From Micrococcaceae bacterium Sec5.1 (GTDB lineage Bacteria; Actinomycetota; Actinomycetes; Actinomycetales; Micrococcaceae): a DNA stretch of 64,000 bases. The translations under genes and the position numbers were made by a program. The DNA lies in contig CP143430.1 of assembly GCA_039636795.1 (NCBI GenBank), forward strand, positions 2,604,001 to 2,668,000. Direction: 5' to 3'. A model generated the notes under the pieces. It saw only the letters and a list, made by a program, of their open reading frames with translations, was not told where the DNA came from and did not search any database. How positions within the stretch are numbered: the first letter of the stretch is position 1; every line of letters begins with the position of its first letter. Shown piece by piece: positions 26,574-34,689 of this stretch.

Positions 26574-27395
26574 CTAGATCCCGGACAAACTGCTGACTGC
26601 GCAGATTGCTCCTCCGGCGCTCCGCGCCTCGGCGCCGTTGGCCAGGCCATCCGGCCCCGGGACGATCGAGAATGTCTGGCGTTTGGTCATCGGGGAGGCC
26701 AGCCGGTAGCTAAAGGTTTTACCCGTCAGGTCGATTCCTTCACGGCGCATGTGCTCGCCCATCATCAGAGCCAGAAGAGGACCGTGGATCACCAGGCCGT
26801 CGTAGCCCTCATTCAGGCACCAGTCGAGGTCGTAGTGAATCCTGTGTGCGTTGTACGTCAGTGCGGAGAATCGGAACAGCAGTCGTTCATCGGCGGCTTG
26901 CTCCAGCACAGGGCCCTTGGGTGGGGGCGGCGGGGTTTGCGGGTCGGGTAAGGGGGCGCTGCCCGGGGCCCGGTAGACAATGTCCTGTTCTTCGCGGATC
27001 ACCAGACTATTGTTTTGGAAGACTTCGTGGCGAACGGTGGTGAATGTAAGTGGCCCTGTGCGGCCGGCCTTCTCGACTGATCCGGCCACGGCAATGACTT
27101 TTGTGGCCGGGGTTCCGATCTTGAGTTGGCCGAAGGTTGAGACGCGACCCCCGGCAAACATTCTGCGCCGCCCCGGCCCAGGTGGGGCCGGAATACCCAC
27201 AGTGGGATGACCATCCGGCCCCAGGTCGCTCTGCCGGTTGCGCTCCAGAAGGTAGAGCCAGTGCCATAGTGGAGGGACTGTTGTGCCCTCGTCGAAGGGC
27301 ACGTCAATATCCAGTGCGGCCGCAAGGGATTCAACGGGTTCCGCGGCGATGCGTTCAGTGCGTTCGACCCGCTCGGTCAAGGTAGTTGGTGTCAT
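26574..27395 (-). CDS. MaoC-like hydratase, 3-methylfumaryl-CoA (mesaconyl-C4-CoA) hydratase type
   Basis: A 273-residue hot-dog-fold protein. The N-terminal FAS1-like dehydratase domain contains PLWHWLYLLE, GRRRMFAGGRVSTFGQ and VFQNNSLVIREEQDIVYR. The C-terminal MaoC half has LFRFSALTYNAHRIHYDLDW, where the Asn/His/Asp set matches the hydratase motif, and LVIHGPLLALMMGEH. Proteins of this layout include the hydratase that makes citramalyl-CoA in the 3-hydroxypropionate bicycle and itaconyl-CoA hydratases. It overlaps the PrpD gene by 41 bases as the last gene of the P450 operon. A CoA-transferase and a CitE-like lyase are encoded nearby. Confidence 0.82.
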   Translation of the reverse strand: MTPTTLTERVERTERIAAEPVESLAAALDIDVPFDEGTTVPPLWHWLYLLERNRQSDLGPDGHPTVGIPAPPGPGRRRMFAGGRVSTFGQLKIGTPATKVIAVAGSVEKAGRTGPLTFTTVRHEVFQNNSLVIREEQDIVYRAPGSAPLPDPQTPPPPPKGPVLEQAADERLLFRFSALTYNAHRIHYDLDWCLNEGYDGLVIHGPLLALMMGEHMRREGIDLTGKTFSYRLASPMTKRQTFSIVPGPDGLANGAEARSAGGAICAVSSLSGI

Positions 27396-28803
27396 AGTGA
27401 GTCTTACTCCAGATGGGTAGAGGGGTTGCGCTGAGGGCGTTGATCAGTTTGTCGAGGGTGGATGCTGAATCCAGGTTCTCCACCGCCTCGATTAGCTGCG
27501 CTGCTGCCTCGTTGCCGTAGGGGCGCAGAAGGGCCTGTGCTTTGGCGACGACCTCACCGTGGGTCATGGGGTTCTTTTCAGAACCTTTGGCATCTGTGGG
27601 GTTTCCGGCCAGGAGCGTGATTTTTTCGCCGGACATCAGGTCAAAATCGAGACGGGGCCCGTCCTCGAGCTGGATCGACGGGTCCAGCACCATTGAGATC
27701 CTGGCGAAGGTCTCTTGGATCCGGGGTTCCGAAATGCGTGGTGGGTCGAATTGCTCCAACCCTACTGAGCGGTTCTCCAGCGCCACGCTGATGGCGTAGG
27801 GCAAGCTGAATTGGGCATCAAACACGGTCTCGATGGGGTCAACATTGAGCATGTTGATCGCAGTTTCGCCCGCGGTCACAGTGATGGAGAGTACATCGGA
27901 GGGTTGCAGATCGCGTTCTGCGATCAGCTTCAGCACCGCGTCAACCGCTGAGTGGCTGCCTCGGCAGCAGGCATAGGGCTTGAGATAGGACGTGGAGACG
28001 TTGAAGGTCTCACCAAGACCTGCTGTGACCCGTTCGGGGAAACCCCGGCCGTCCCCATAGGTGGCAAAAATCCCACCCCATGGAGCCTCGAAGAGCCGAT
28101 GAGGGCCAGTGATACCCGCTCGGGCCAAAAACGCTGCATCGATTCCTGACTCGCCGGCTTTGCCTGGGTGCACCCGCTTTGTCCATGCGCCATCTTCTAT
28201 GAAGGCCCAGACCCCTCCAGTGAATGAGCCGGCAATGCCGAGCGCATTCGCGAAGGTGTCCGCATCAAGATGCAGGATTTTGGCGCACGCGGCAGCCGCC
28301 GCAAACGTGCCAAACGTCCCCGTAGAGTGCCAGCCCCGGTCGGTATGCGCGGCAAATCCGCCGATGCCCTGCAAGAGCCGATAACTGACGTCGTAGCCCG
28401 CGCAGGCGGCGACAATCAAGTCCTTGCCGCTTGCGCCGACCAGTTCTGCGGCAGCGATCGCGGCTGGCAAAGTTGCCGAGCCGGCGTGTCCTGGTCCGCC
28501 GCCGTCGTCGAAGTCCCGTGCGTGGGCCGAGGTTCCATTGGCAAGAGCCGCGTGGGCCGGGTTCAGCCGTCCCCGGGTGCCCCAGATGAGGCATGGACCG
28601 CCGTTGGACATGCCGGAGAGGGCATTGCGGACACGGCGGGATTCCTCCGAAGGGATACCGGCCATAGCCACGGCCAGTGTGTCGAGGATGTGGTCTTTCA
28701 TGGCGGAAACCACATCCTGTGGGAGGTCGTCGTAGGTGGTTCCGGCCCAGTATTCGGAGAGAACTTCTGTGATGGATGGTTCGGAGTGGGATTCAGTTGA
28801 CAT
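27355..28803 (-). CDS. MmgE/PrpD-family protein
   Basis: A 482-residue protein of the family that includes 2-methylcitrate dehydratase, cis-aconitate decarboxylase and iminodisuccinate epimerase. Family blocks are AALANGTSAHARDFDD with the active-site Asp/His region, HSTGTFGTFAAAAACAKIL, KRVHPGKAGESGIDAAFLA and YACCRGSHSAVDAVL. It starts eight bases after the P450 stop behind a GAGG site. No prpB or prpC gene is near, which argues against a methylcitrate cycle role. With the CoA-transferase, hydratase and lyase it could feed a C5 dicarboxylate route; that is inference. Confidence 0.85.
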   Translation of the reverse strand: MSTESHSEPSITEVLSEYWAGTTYDDLPQDVVSAMKDHILDTLAVAMAGIPSEESRRVRNALSGMSNGGPCLIWGTRGRLNPAHAALANGTSAHARDFDDGGGPGHAGSATLPAAIAAAELVGASGKDLIVAACAGYDVSYRLLQGIGGFAAHTDRGWHSTGTFGTFAAAAACAKILHLDADTFANALGIAGSFTGGVWAFIEDGAWTKRVHPGKAGESGIDAAFLARAGITGPHRLFEAPWGGIFATYGDGRGFPERVTAGLGETFNVSTSYLKPYACCRGSHSAVDAVLKLIAERDLQPSDVLSITVTAGETAINMLNVDPIETVFDAQFSLPYAISVALENRSVGLEQFDPPRISEPRIQETFARISMVLDPSIQLEDGPRLDFDLMSGEKITLLAGNPTDAKGSEKNPMTHGEVVAKAQALLRPYGNEAAAQLIEAVENLDSASTLDKLINALSATPLPIWSKTHYDTNYLDRAGRTH

Positions 28804-28811
28804 GAATGACC

Positions 28812-29996
28812 TCAGCTTCTGGGGCCAAGATCGACGGTTAGTTTCTTAATCGTCCACCGCCCGGCGGTCTGGCTTATTGCTGATTCGGATTCGACGACGC
28901 TGGCCTGGGGGTAATGGCGCGCGAGGTGTGAGACGACCTCTTCGATTTCCACCTTCGCCAGTCCTTGACCCAGGCAGTTGTGAGGGCCCGTGCTGAACGT
29001 TAGTGGTTGGTTTCGCTCGCGGCCCAGGACGAATTCGCCGGGGTTTTCGAACCGTTCAGGGTCTCGGTTGGCTGACCAGACGGCCACATGCACATCGGCG
29101 CCAGCCGGGATGGTGATCCCGCCAACCTCCATGTCCTCCGTCGCAATCTTGCTGATAACACCCGTCCGGGGATAGAGGCGGAGCGCTTCCACCACTGCGG
29201 TAGGTATCCACGTAGGGTCGGCAACAATCTGCTCCCAGACTTCCGGGTTGCGCAGCAAATTCCAGACGACGAGGCCGATCTGGTGGCCCGTGTTCACGGA
29301 ACTTGCTTCAAGCATCGAGGTTGCCTCGTCGAACAGTTCCTGTGCGGTGAGCTTCCCCTCGTCTGCGAGTGTCATCAGGTGGGAGAGCATGTCGTCGCCA
29401 AGGCCGTGGCCACGCTTTCGCTCCATCAGATCATTGAGGTACCGGAATAGGTCGTCGTAGGCAGAGAGGATGTCGGTTTTCAGGCTGGGATCCCTCGCCA
29501 GAAGCGCCAATGTCCGTTCGGACAATTCCTGTACCTTGGGTGCATCGGATTGCGGAGCTCCCGCTAAATGGCAGTAAACCAAGGAGGGGATTCTGCGATC
29601 AACCCCTGCATGAAAATCCACCGGCTTCGTGTCCTTGAGGTCGTTGAAGATGCCTGTCACGATGTCCGTGAGGACGTCGCGGGTGTTCTGCACTGTTGCC
29701 GGGCCCATGAAACGTGCAAGCGGAGTCCGTAAGCGCAGTTGCTGGGCTCCGTCTTGCATGATGATGCTGCGGGCTCGAAATCCGTGGACAGAGCCGTCGT
29801 TGATGCCGAACTCTTCCATCAGGCGCAATGCTGAGTTGGCAAACCGTGGATTGCGCAGCACCTCGGTAGAGAGTTGGTAGGACAGAACGGCGTAACCATC
29901 GGATCCGACCGCGATTCCTCCATCGGGAAGCGCGCCGCCCTGGTGGCCGTTGGCCTGTGGAGAGAACAGTTCGAATGCTGGCACTGTGGTTGTCAT
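28812..29996 (-). CDS. Cytochrome P450
   Basis: A 394-residue soluble bacterial P450. The heme loop FSTGPHNCLGQG places the thiolate at Cys341, and the K-helix ExxR is EALR. In the I helix the usual acid-Thr pair reads SSVNTG, so Asn stands where Asp or Glu is normal while Thr is kept. The ATG at 29996 overlaps the ferredoxin stop (ATGA). It hydroxylates or O-dealkylates a small substrate using electrons from the adjacent ferredoxin and probably the reductase at 38387. Confidence 0.92.
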   Translation of the reverse strand: MTTTVPAFELFSPQANGHQGGALPDGGIAVGSDGYAVLSYQLSTEVLRNPRFANSALRLMEEFGINDGSVHGFRARSIIMQDGAQQLRLRTPLARFMGPATVQNTRDVLTDIVTGIFNDLKDTKPVDFHAGVDRRIPSLVYCHLAGAPQSDAPKVQELSERTLALLARDPSLKTDILSAYDDLFRYLNDLMERKRGHGLGDDMLSHLMTLADEGKLTAQELFDEATSMLEASSVNTGHQIGLVVWNLLRNPEVWEQIVADPTWIPTAVVEALRLYPRTGVISKIATEDMEVGGITIPAGADVHVAVWSANRDPERFENPGEFVLGRERNQPLTFSTGPHNCLGQGLAKVEIEEVVSHLARHYPQASVVESESAISQTAGRWTIKKLTVDLGPRS

Positions 29997-30184
29997 GACC
30001 GCGAAATCGCTCCCATCGGGCAGCAAAGGATGACTTCTTCAAGTTCGCTTTCGCGATCGTCTTCGACGTCGGAAGCCAGCTGTACCAACGTGCCATCCTT
30101 CTCTATGTGGAACACGTCCGGCATTAAGGCTGCGCAGGTGCCGTTGGCATCGCAGCGCTGCAGGTCCACGTTGACTTTAATCAT
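29993..30184 (-). CDS. P450-associated ferredoxin (3Fe-4S type likely)
   Basis: A 63-residue ferredoxin. Cluster ligands are visible in RCDANGTCAALMP (Cys-x5-Cys) and in the late CCPMGAI. A non-Cys residue stands in the middle position, the pattern of single 3Fe-4S ferredoxins serving actinobacterial P450s. The ATG at 30184 has GAGAGG upstream and begins MIKVNVDLQRC, the usual start of this family. It overlaps the P450 gene by four bases and is first in the leftward operon. Confidence 0.92.
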   Translation of the reverse strand: MIKVNVDLQRCDANGTCAALMPDVFHIEKDGTLVQLASDVEDDRESELEEVILCCPMGAISRS

Positions 30185-30295
30185 GGGGATGCCCTCTCTC
30201 GGAATCATCGGGCCGGAGCAGCCCGGGTTTCCGGGCAAGGAGTGCGGCGACCATTTGGTGTTTCAAGGTCTACCTTGGTGCCGCCCGCGACATTT

Positions 30296-30307
30296 CACAA
30301 ATACCAA
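30296..30307 (-). promoter_or_regulatory. TTGGTATTTGTG element upstream of the ferredoxin-P450 operon
   Basis: On the minus strand the 12-mer TTGGTATTTGTG lies about 112 bp upstream of the ferredoxin start. The same 12-mer occurs at 38300 and its first ten bases at 31325, each in a promoter region of this cluster. Here the right arm of the inverted repeat is degraded, with only AAT retained. It is a candidate binding site for the LysR protein encoded next to it. Confidence 0.5.
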
Positions 30308-30334
30308 AATTCCGGGATACTCATCTATTTCGCA

Positions 30335-30352
30335 TATACCTTGATTGGTATA
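30335..30352. promoter_or_regulatory. Inverted repeat TATACC-N6-GGTATA
   Basis: Six-base arms at 30335-30340 and 30347-30352 are separated by TTGATT. The repeat lies just after the LysR gene and upstream of the ferredoxin-P450 operon. It contains TTGGTATA, close to the shared TTGGTATT element, so it may be a second operator site for the same regulator. Confidence 0.4.
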
Positions 30353-30384
30353 CCGCACCGGCTCGAGAGAGAAGGGCTGTTCCC

Positions 30385-31296
30385 TTACGACGGGGTTTGA
30401 ACCCCGGAAAACAGGACTGCAAACCGCTCAGCTACCGGAGTTACTACGCCGTCGCGTCGCGTGACGATGGCAATTGGCACGTTGGGCCAACCGCCAACCA
30501 CGGGAATTTGTGCGACATCCGGGTGGAGGCGGGCCATCTCCAAACTGGAGAGGGATACTCCGACTCCCGCACCCACCAACTGTGCGGCAGTCATGACCGT
30601 CGGTACTTGGATCACCTCGGTTGGGTTTGCCCCGGCGGGTGCGAACTTGTCGGCCCAGATTCGCCAGAGGATGCGCACTCCCGGAATTCGGGCGGGCAGG
30701 ATCCACGTGGCGTCCGTCAGCGTCGCAACGTCCACTGGCGTGATTTCCGAAAGGCCCCAGGATCTGGGTGCGATGAGCGTTAGCGGCAGTTCGTCCACAA
30801 CTGTGATGTCGAAATGCACTCCGTTGATGGGTTGCAGCGGCTCCTCGGCCACTATGGGCATGATCGCCAGGTCAAGGGTGCCATCGGCCAGCCGGTCCAG
30901 CTGCACTTTGGGATTGGCGTCTGTCAGGTCCAGGGTCACGTTTCGGTAGATCGAGAGGAACTCCGAGATTTTGGTACTGCCGATCCGCCATAGGCACATC
31001 GGTTCGCACCCGAGGTGGAGTTCGCCCGCAAGCCCCTGCCCCATGGCTTTGAGCGTGTCTGAGATTCTTCGCTCTTCAGCCAGAAGCCGGCGTCCGGCAT
31101 GGTGCAGATACTCGCCCGCGGCGGTCAGTTCGATGCCTCGGGGCTTCCTGTCGAACAGGGTCACTCCGAGCTCTTTTTCGAGCTTCGCCATAGCCATGCT
31201 CAAGGGTGGCTGGGATATCCGCAAGGCTTGGGAAGCCTCGGTAATGGAACCGTTCTCCGCCACCGCGATGAAGTATCGAACATTCCTGAGATCCAT
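30385..31296 (-). CDS. LysR-family regulator of the P450/hydroxyquinol cluster
   Basis: A 303-residue LysR protein with an N-terminal winged helix (MDLRNVRYFIAVAENGSITEASQ, then PPLSMAMAKLEKELG) and a substrate-binding domain of the aromatic-catabolism type. It is divergent from the flavin monooxygenase gene, with a shared TTGGTATTTG element in the gap. It is the best candidate to bind the three such elements in this cluster. The stop is preceded by a GGGGTT/AACCCC repeat inside the last codons. Confidence 0.9.
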   Translation of the reverse strand: MDLRNVRYFIAVAENGSITEASQALRISQPPLSMAMAKLEKELGVTLFDRKPRGIELTAAGEYLHHAGRRLLAEERRISDTLKAMGQGLAGELHLGCEPMCLWRIGSTKISEFLSIYRNVTLDLTDANPKVQLDRLADGTLDLAIMPIVAEEPLQPINGVHFDITVVDELPLTLIAPRSWGLSEITPVDVATLTDATWILPARIPGVRILWRIWADKFAPAGANPTEVIQVPTVMTAAQLVGAGVGVSLSSLEMARLHPDVAQIPVVGGWPNVPIAIVTRRDGVVTPVAERFAVLFSGVQTPS

Positions 31297-31324
31297 GCAT
31301 TCAGTATATGGAAACCTCTACTAA

Positions 31325-31334
31325 TTGGTATTTG
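31325..31334 (+). promoter_or_regulatory. TTGGTATTTG element between LysR and monooxygenase genes
   Basis: The decamer lies 29 bp upstream of the LysR start and 81 bp before the monooxygenase start. It matches the first ten bases of the elements at 30307 (minus strand) and 38300. The expected right arm of the palindrome is not conserved here. Confidence 0.45.
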
Positions 31335-31414
31335 ATGTATGGCCGGATGTGGACGACCGTTGGTTGAGGGCAGCGACGCTCACGTCATTTCCGCAGGTTT
31401 ACAACGGAGGCATC

Positions 31415-32620
31415 ATGGAATACCAGCAGCAGGTAATTGTGGCCGGAGCCGGTCCTACTGGTCTGCTCAATGCACTGGGCCTGGCACAGCAGGGACTGGA
31501 CGTTACCGTCGTCGAACGCTCAAGGGAGCCAAGTGACGCCCCGCGGGCGATCCTCTACCACTGGTCCACACTCGACGGTCTGGAACGTCTCGGTCTTTTC
31601 GTCGACGCTTCACGGGCCGGGTTCCTGAAGCAGGATTATGCCCATTACGTCCGGGACACCGGTGAAACTATTAATTACGGTTTGAAGGCGTTGGAGGGCC
31701 GCGTAACCCACCCCTACAACCTGCACCTCGGCCAGGGTGCGCTGGCCACGATCATTCTTCGCCACCTTGAGCAATTTCCCAACGTCCGCGTCCTCTGGGG
31801 ACACCAGATCACGGGGCTGACCCAGGATGACTCAGCAGTGACAATCACGGCGGAGCACGACGGAAATCGTGTTAAGTTGCGGGCTCCCTGGCTCATAGGT
31901 GCCGACGGCGCGGGCTCTGCCGTCAGGAATGCATTGAATCTGCCTTTTGAAGGTTTTACGTGGCCGGAGCGCTTTGTTGCCGCCAACATCCGTTTCCCCG
32001 ACGACCGCAAGGGCTGGGCCCAAACGACCTTCTACGTCGACGATGTTCTCGGAGCAATCATCGTGAAGATCGATAATTCCGGGCCCCACGGGCTGTGGCG
32101 CTACACCTACATGGAGGATGCCGTTCTACCCGAAGCAGGCGTGGTGGACCGTCTGCCTCGGTTCTTGGAACAGATATTCGGCCCTGAGGTGGCTGCCGGC
32201 ACCACCCTGGATGCCATTGCGCCTTATCGTATGCACCAGCGCAGTGCTCCAACCTACCGGCTTGGCCGTGTTCTGCTTGCCGGCGATGCAGCGCACGCAA
32301 CAAACCCGACAGGCGGCTTCGGGCTGACAATGGGGCTGTTCGACTCCTACCTGCTGAACGAGGCATTGGGCGCCGTGATTGCGGGAAATGCCGATGAGTC
32401 CGTTCTTGATGCCTACTCCGAACTACGACGCGCCGCTTTCATTGACAAGGCCAGTCCCCGCGCCACCGCAAACAAGCGGTTGATCTTTCACTCGACAGAC
32501 CACGTTCAGAGGGATAAAGACCTGGAGCTGTTCCGGAGGATGGGCAACGATCCAGAACTGGCCGCAGAAGTCCTCTACTTCACCAAGACACTCGAGACGC
32601 CCTCGCTTGTTGCCGCATAG
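31415..32620 (+). CDS. FAD-dependent aromatic monooxygenase (PHBH fold)
   Basis: A 401-residue group A flavin monooxygenase. The FAD motif is VIVAGAGPTGLLNALGLAQQG with the strand-end Glu in VVERS. The second FAD block is VLLAGDAAHATNPTGGFGLTMGLFDSYLL, and WLIGADGAGSAVRNAL corresponds to the DG motif. The ATG at 31415 has ACGGAGG five bases upstream. It should hydroxylate a phenol, perhaps making the hydroxyquinol cleaved by the product of the gene at 36292. No separate reductase is needed for this class. Confidence 0.88.
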   Translation: MEYQQQVIVAGAGPTGLLNALGLAQQGLDVTVVERSREPSDAPRAILYHWSTLDGLERLGLFVDASRAGFLKQDYAHYVRDTGETINYGLKALEGRVTHPYNLHLGQGALATIILRHLEQFPNVRVLWGHQITGLTQDDSAVTITAEHDGNRVKLRAPWLIGADGAGSAVRNALNLPFEGFTWPERFVAANIRFPDDRKGWAQTTFYVDDVLGAIIVKIDNSGPHGLWRYTYMEDAVLPEAGVVDRLPRFLEQIFGPEVAAGTTLDAIAPYRMHQRSAPTYRLGRVLLAGDAAHATNPTGGFGLTMGLFDSYLLNEALGAVIAGNADESVLDAYSELRRAAFIDKASPRATANKRLIFHSTDHVQRDKDLELFRRMGNDPELAAEVLYFTKTLETPSLVAA

Positions 32621-32674
32621 AGCGCCTTCGCGTTCGTCAACAAGCCGGCACTACCTACTTCAGGAGTTAACATC

Positions 32675-33823
32675 ATGCTTCCTCTGAGCGGCATCACAGT
32701 CGTCTCGCTTGAGCAGGCGGTCGCAGCACCGTTTGCTACACGCCAACTCGCCGATTTGGGGGCCAGGGTCATCAAGATCGAGCGCCCAGGCGTGGGAGAC
32801 TTCGCCCGCGGGTACGACGAAACAGTCAAGGGCATGGCGAGCCACTTTGTTTGGCTGAACCGGTCCAAGGAGTCAGTCGCCTTGGACCTGAAGAGCCCAG
32901 AGGGTCATCATGCCGTGCACGAGTTGATTCGCAGTGCTGACATCTTCGTGCAGAACCTGGCCCCGGGTGCGGCAGAACGTCTCGGGCTCGGCGCCGATGC
33001 GCTGCGTGCTGAGCGTCCGGAGCTGATCCACGTCTCAATTTCCGGCTATGGTGCCGACGGTCCGTATTCATCAAAGAAGGCTTATGACCTCCTGGTGCAG
33101 TGCGAAGCCGGTCTGGTGTCCATTACCGGCTCTGAAGAGACCCCATCCAAAGTGGGGATTTCGATTGCGGATATCGCCTCCGGTATGTACGCCTACTCAG
33201 GCATCCTGACTGCGCTGCTTCAGCGCGGGCAGACCGGGGAGGGGGCAACCATCGAATTATCGATGCTCGAGGCGCTCGGTGAATGGATGGGATACGCCAT
33301 GAACTATGCAGTTTACGGCGGAACCGCACCAAAGCGGACAGGTTCATCACATGCAGCAATCGCCCCGTACGGTCCCTTCACGTGTGGTGACTCGCAGCAG
33401 GTGTTCCTGGGAATCCAGAACGAACGTGAGTGGGCAACCTTTTGTGAGCGGGTCCTTGGCCGTCCAATGGTCGCATTGGATGAACGCTTCGCGCGAAATT
33501 CCCTGCGTGTAAAGCACCGAGCGGACCTCACGTTGGTGATAGAGGAGGGGCTGTCCCGGTACCCGGCGGACGAGGTTGTGGACTTGCTTGAGAAAGCCGG
33601 GATAGCGAACGCACTGCTGCGTGACATGCAGGGCTTCGCTGACCACCCCCAACTGGCGGCGCGCAACAGATGGCGGGAATATGACTCACCGGTCGGGCCC
33701 TTACGTGCCCTGATTCCTCCAGCCACGTTCGTCGGGCAGGAGCCTGTGATGGGTCGCGTTCCCCAAGTGGGAGAAGACACCGAACGCATTCTGGCAGAGT
33801 TCAAAGTGCTGGAAACAACATGA
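32675..33823 (+). CDS. Class III CoA-transferase (CaiB/BaiF family)
   Basis: A 382-residue family III CoA-transferase. The start LPLSGITVVSLEQAVAAPFATRQLADLGARVIKIERP is typical, and Asp of SLDLK/LDLKSPEG and the VQNLAPGA block follow. The catalytic Asp is probably in the GISIADIASGMYAYSGIL block. It moves CoA between a donor thioester and a carboxylic acid. Relatives include mesaconyl-CoA C1-C4 transferase and succinyl-CoA transferases. The next gene, a CitE-like lyase, overlaps it by four bases, which supports an acyl-CoA lyase route. Confidence 0.88.
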   Translation: MLPLSGITVVSLEQAVAAPFATRQLADLGARVIKIERPGVGDFARGYDETVKGMASHFVWLNRSKESVALDLKSPEGHHAVHELIRSADIFVQNLAPGAAERLGLGADALRAERPELIHVSISGYGADGPYSSKKAYDLLVQCEAGLVSITGSEETPSKVGISIADIASGMYAYSGILTALLQRGQTGEGATIELSMLEALGEWMGYAMNYAVYGGTAPKRTGSSHAAIAPYGPFTCGDSQQVFLGIQNEREWATFCERVLGRPMVALDERFARNSLRVKHRADLTLVIEEGLSRYPADEVVDLLEKAGIANALLRDMQGFADHPQLAARNRWREYDSPVGPLRALIPPATFVGQEPVMGRVPQVGEDTERILAEFKVLETT

Positions 33824-34689
33824 GCAAGGACTCTTTGGCGTTGCTTCAGAGCGCCCGCTCGTTCCTGTTTGTCCCGGGGGACCGGCCCGAGCGGTTCTCG
33901 AAAGCGCAAACTTCCGGGGCTGATGTGGTCATCCTCGATTTGGAAGACGCCGTCAGCGCTCGCAATAAGGATTCGGCCTTGCTGGCCGTCACCTCCTGGT
34001 TGTCAGGAACAGGTCAAGCGGTGGTGCGGATCGAGCGGGACCAGGAGGTTGCTTCTTTGAGGGGCATCCCGGGCCTTATTGGGGTAATGGTGCCCAAGTC
34101 CGAAGACCCGGTCCACGTGTCCAGAGTCCATCAAACGCTGGGATGCCCTGTCATAGCGCTCATTGAGTCAGCCTCCGGCGTTGTGGCCGCCCACTCCCTG
34201 GCGAGTGTTCCGGGCGTGGCTCGACTCGCTTTTGGCGAGCTCGATTTCGCGGCGGATATTGCTGCGCAGCCGAACCAGCGCGCAATGTTGCTGGCCCGTT
34301 CGTCACTGGTCCTCGCCTCCCGCGCCCACGGCCTTCCGGGTCCCCTGGACGGCGTTACCCCAAAGTTCGACGACGACTCCGCGCTGACGCAGGACCTGCA
34401 CGCCGCCCTCGAGTTGGGAATGTCCGGAAAACTCCTGATTCATCCCCGTCAGGTCGCCGTAACGCACCACGTCTTCCGTCCCAGTGACGACGAGGTCGCG
34501 TGGGCGGGGCGGATTGTGAAATCCATCAGTGACGGGGGAGCCGTGGTCAAGGTTGACAGTGCCATGGTGGACGCCCCTGTGCTGCGGCGCGCGCAAGCCA
34601 TCCTCGCGCGCCTCGCGTCCGATGCACGCACGCTGGTCAATCACCGGGAAGCACACGCCGGCGGCAGCCTGGCAGAGGAGGACAAATGA
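33820..34689 (+). CDS. CitE-like acyl-CoA lyase (HpcH/HpaI family)
   Basis: A 289-residue protein of the citrate lyase beta/malyl-CoA lyase group. Family blocks include RSFLFVPGDRPERFSKA, DVVILDLEDAVSARNKD with the acidic metal ligands, VIALIESASGVVAAHSLA and LAFGELDFAADI, and the late KLLIHPRQVAVTH. These enzymes cleave malyl-, methylmalyl- or citramalyl-CoA to acetyl- or propionyl-CoA and an oxoacid. Together with the CoA-transferase and the MaoC hydratase it completes a mesaconate/citramalate-type module. Confidence 0.87.
   Translation: MSKDSLALLQSARSFLFVPGDRPERFSKAQTSGADVVILDLEDAVSARNKDSALLAVTSWLSGTGQAVVRIERDQEVASLRGIPGLIGVMVPKSEDPVHVSRVHQTLGCPVIALIESASGVVAAHSLASVPGVARLAFGELDFAADIAAQPNQRAMLLARSSLVLASRAHGLPGPLDGVTPKFDDDSALTQDLHAALELGMSGKLLIHPRQVAVTHHVFRPSDDEVAWAGRIVKSISDGGAVVKVDSAMVDAPVLRRAQAILARLASDARTLVNHREAHAGGSLAEEDK

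Noticed and set aside
30391..30405. GGGGTT/AACCCC repeat at the LysR gene end as terminator
   Set aside because: It lies within the last codons and no T tract follows on the transcribed strand.
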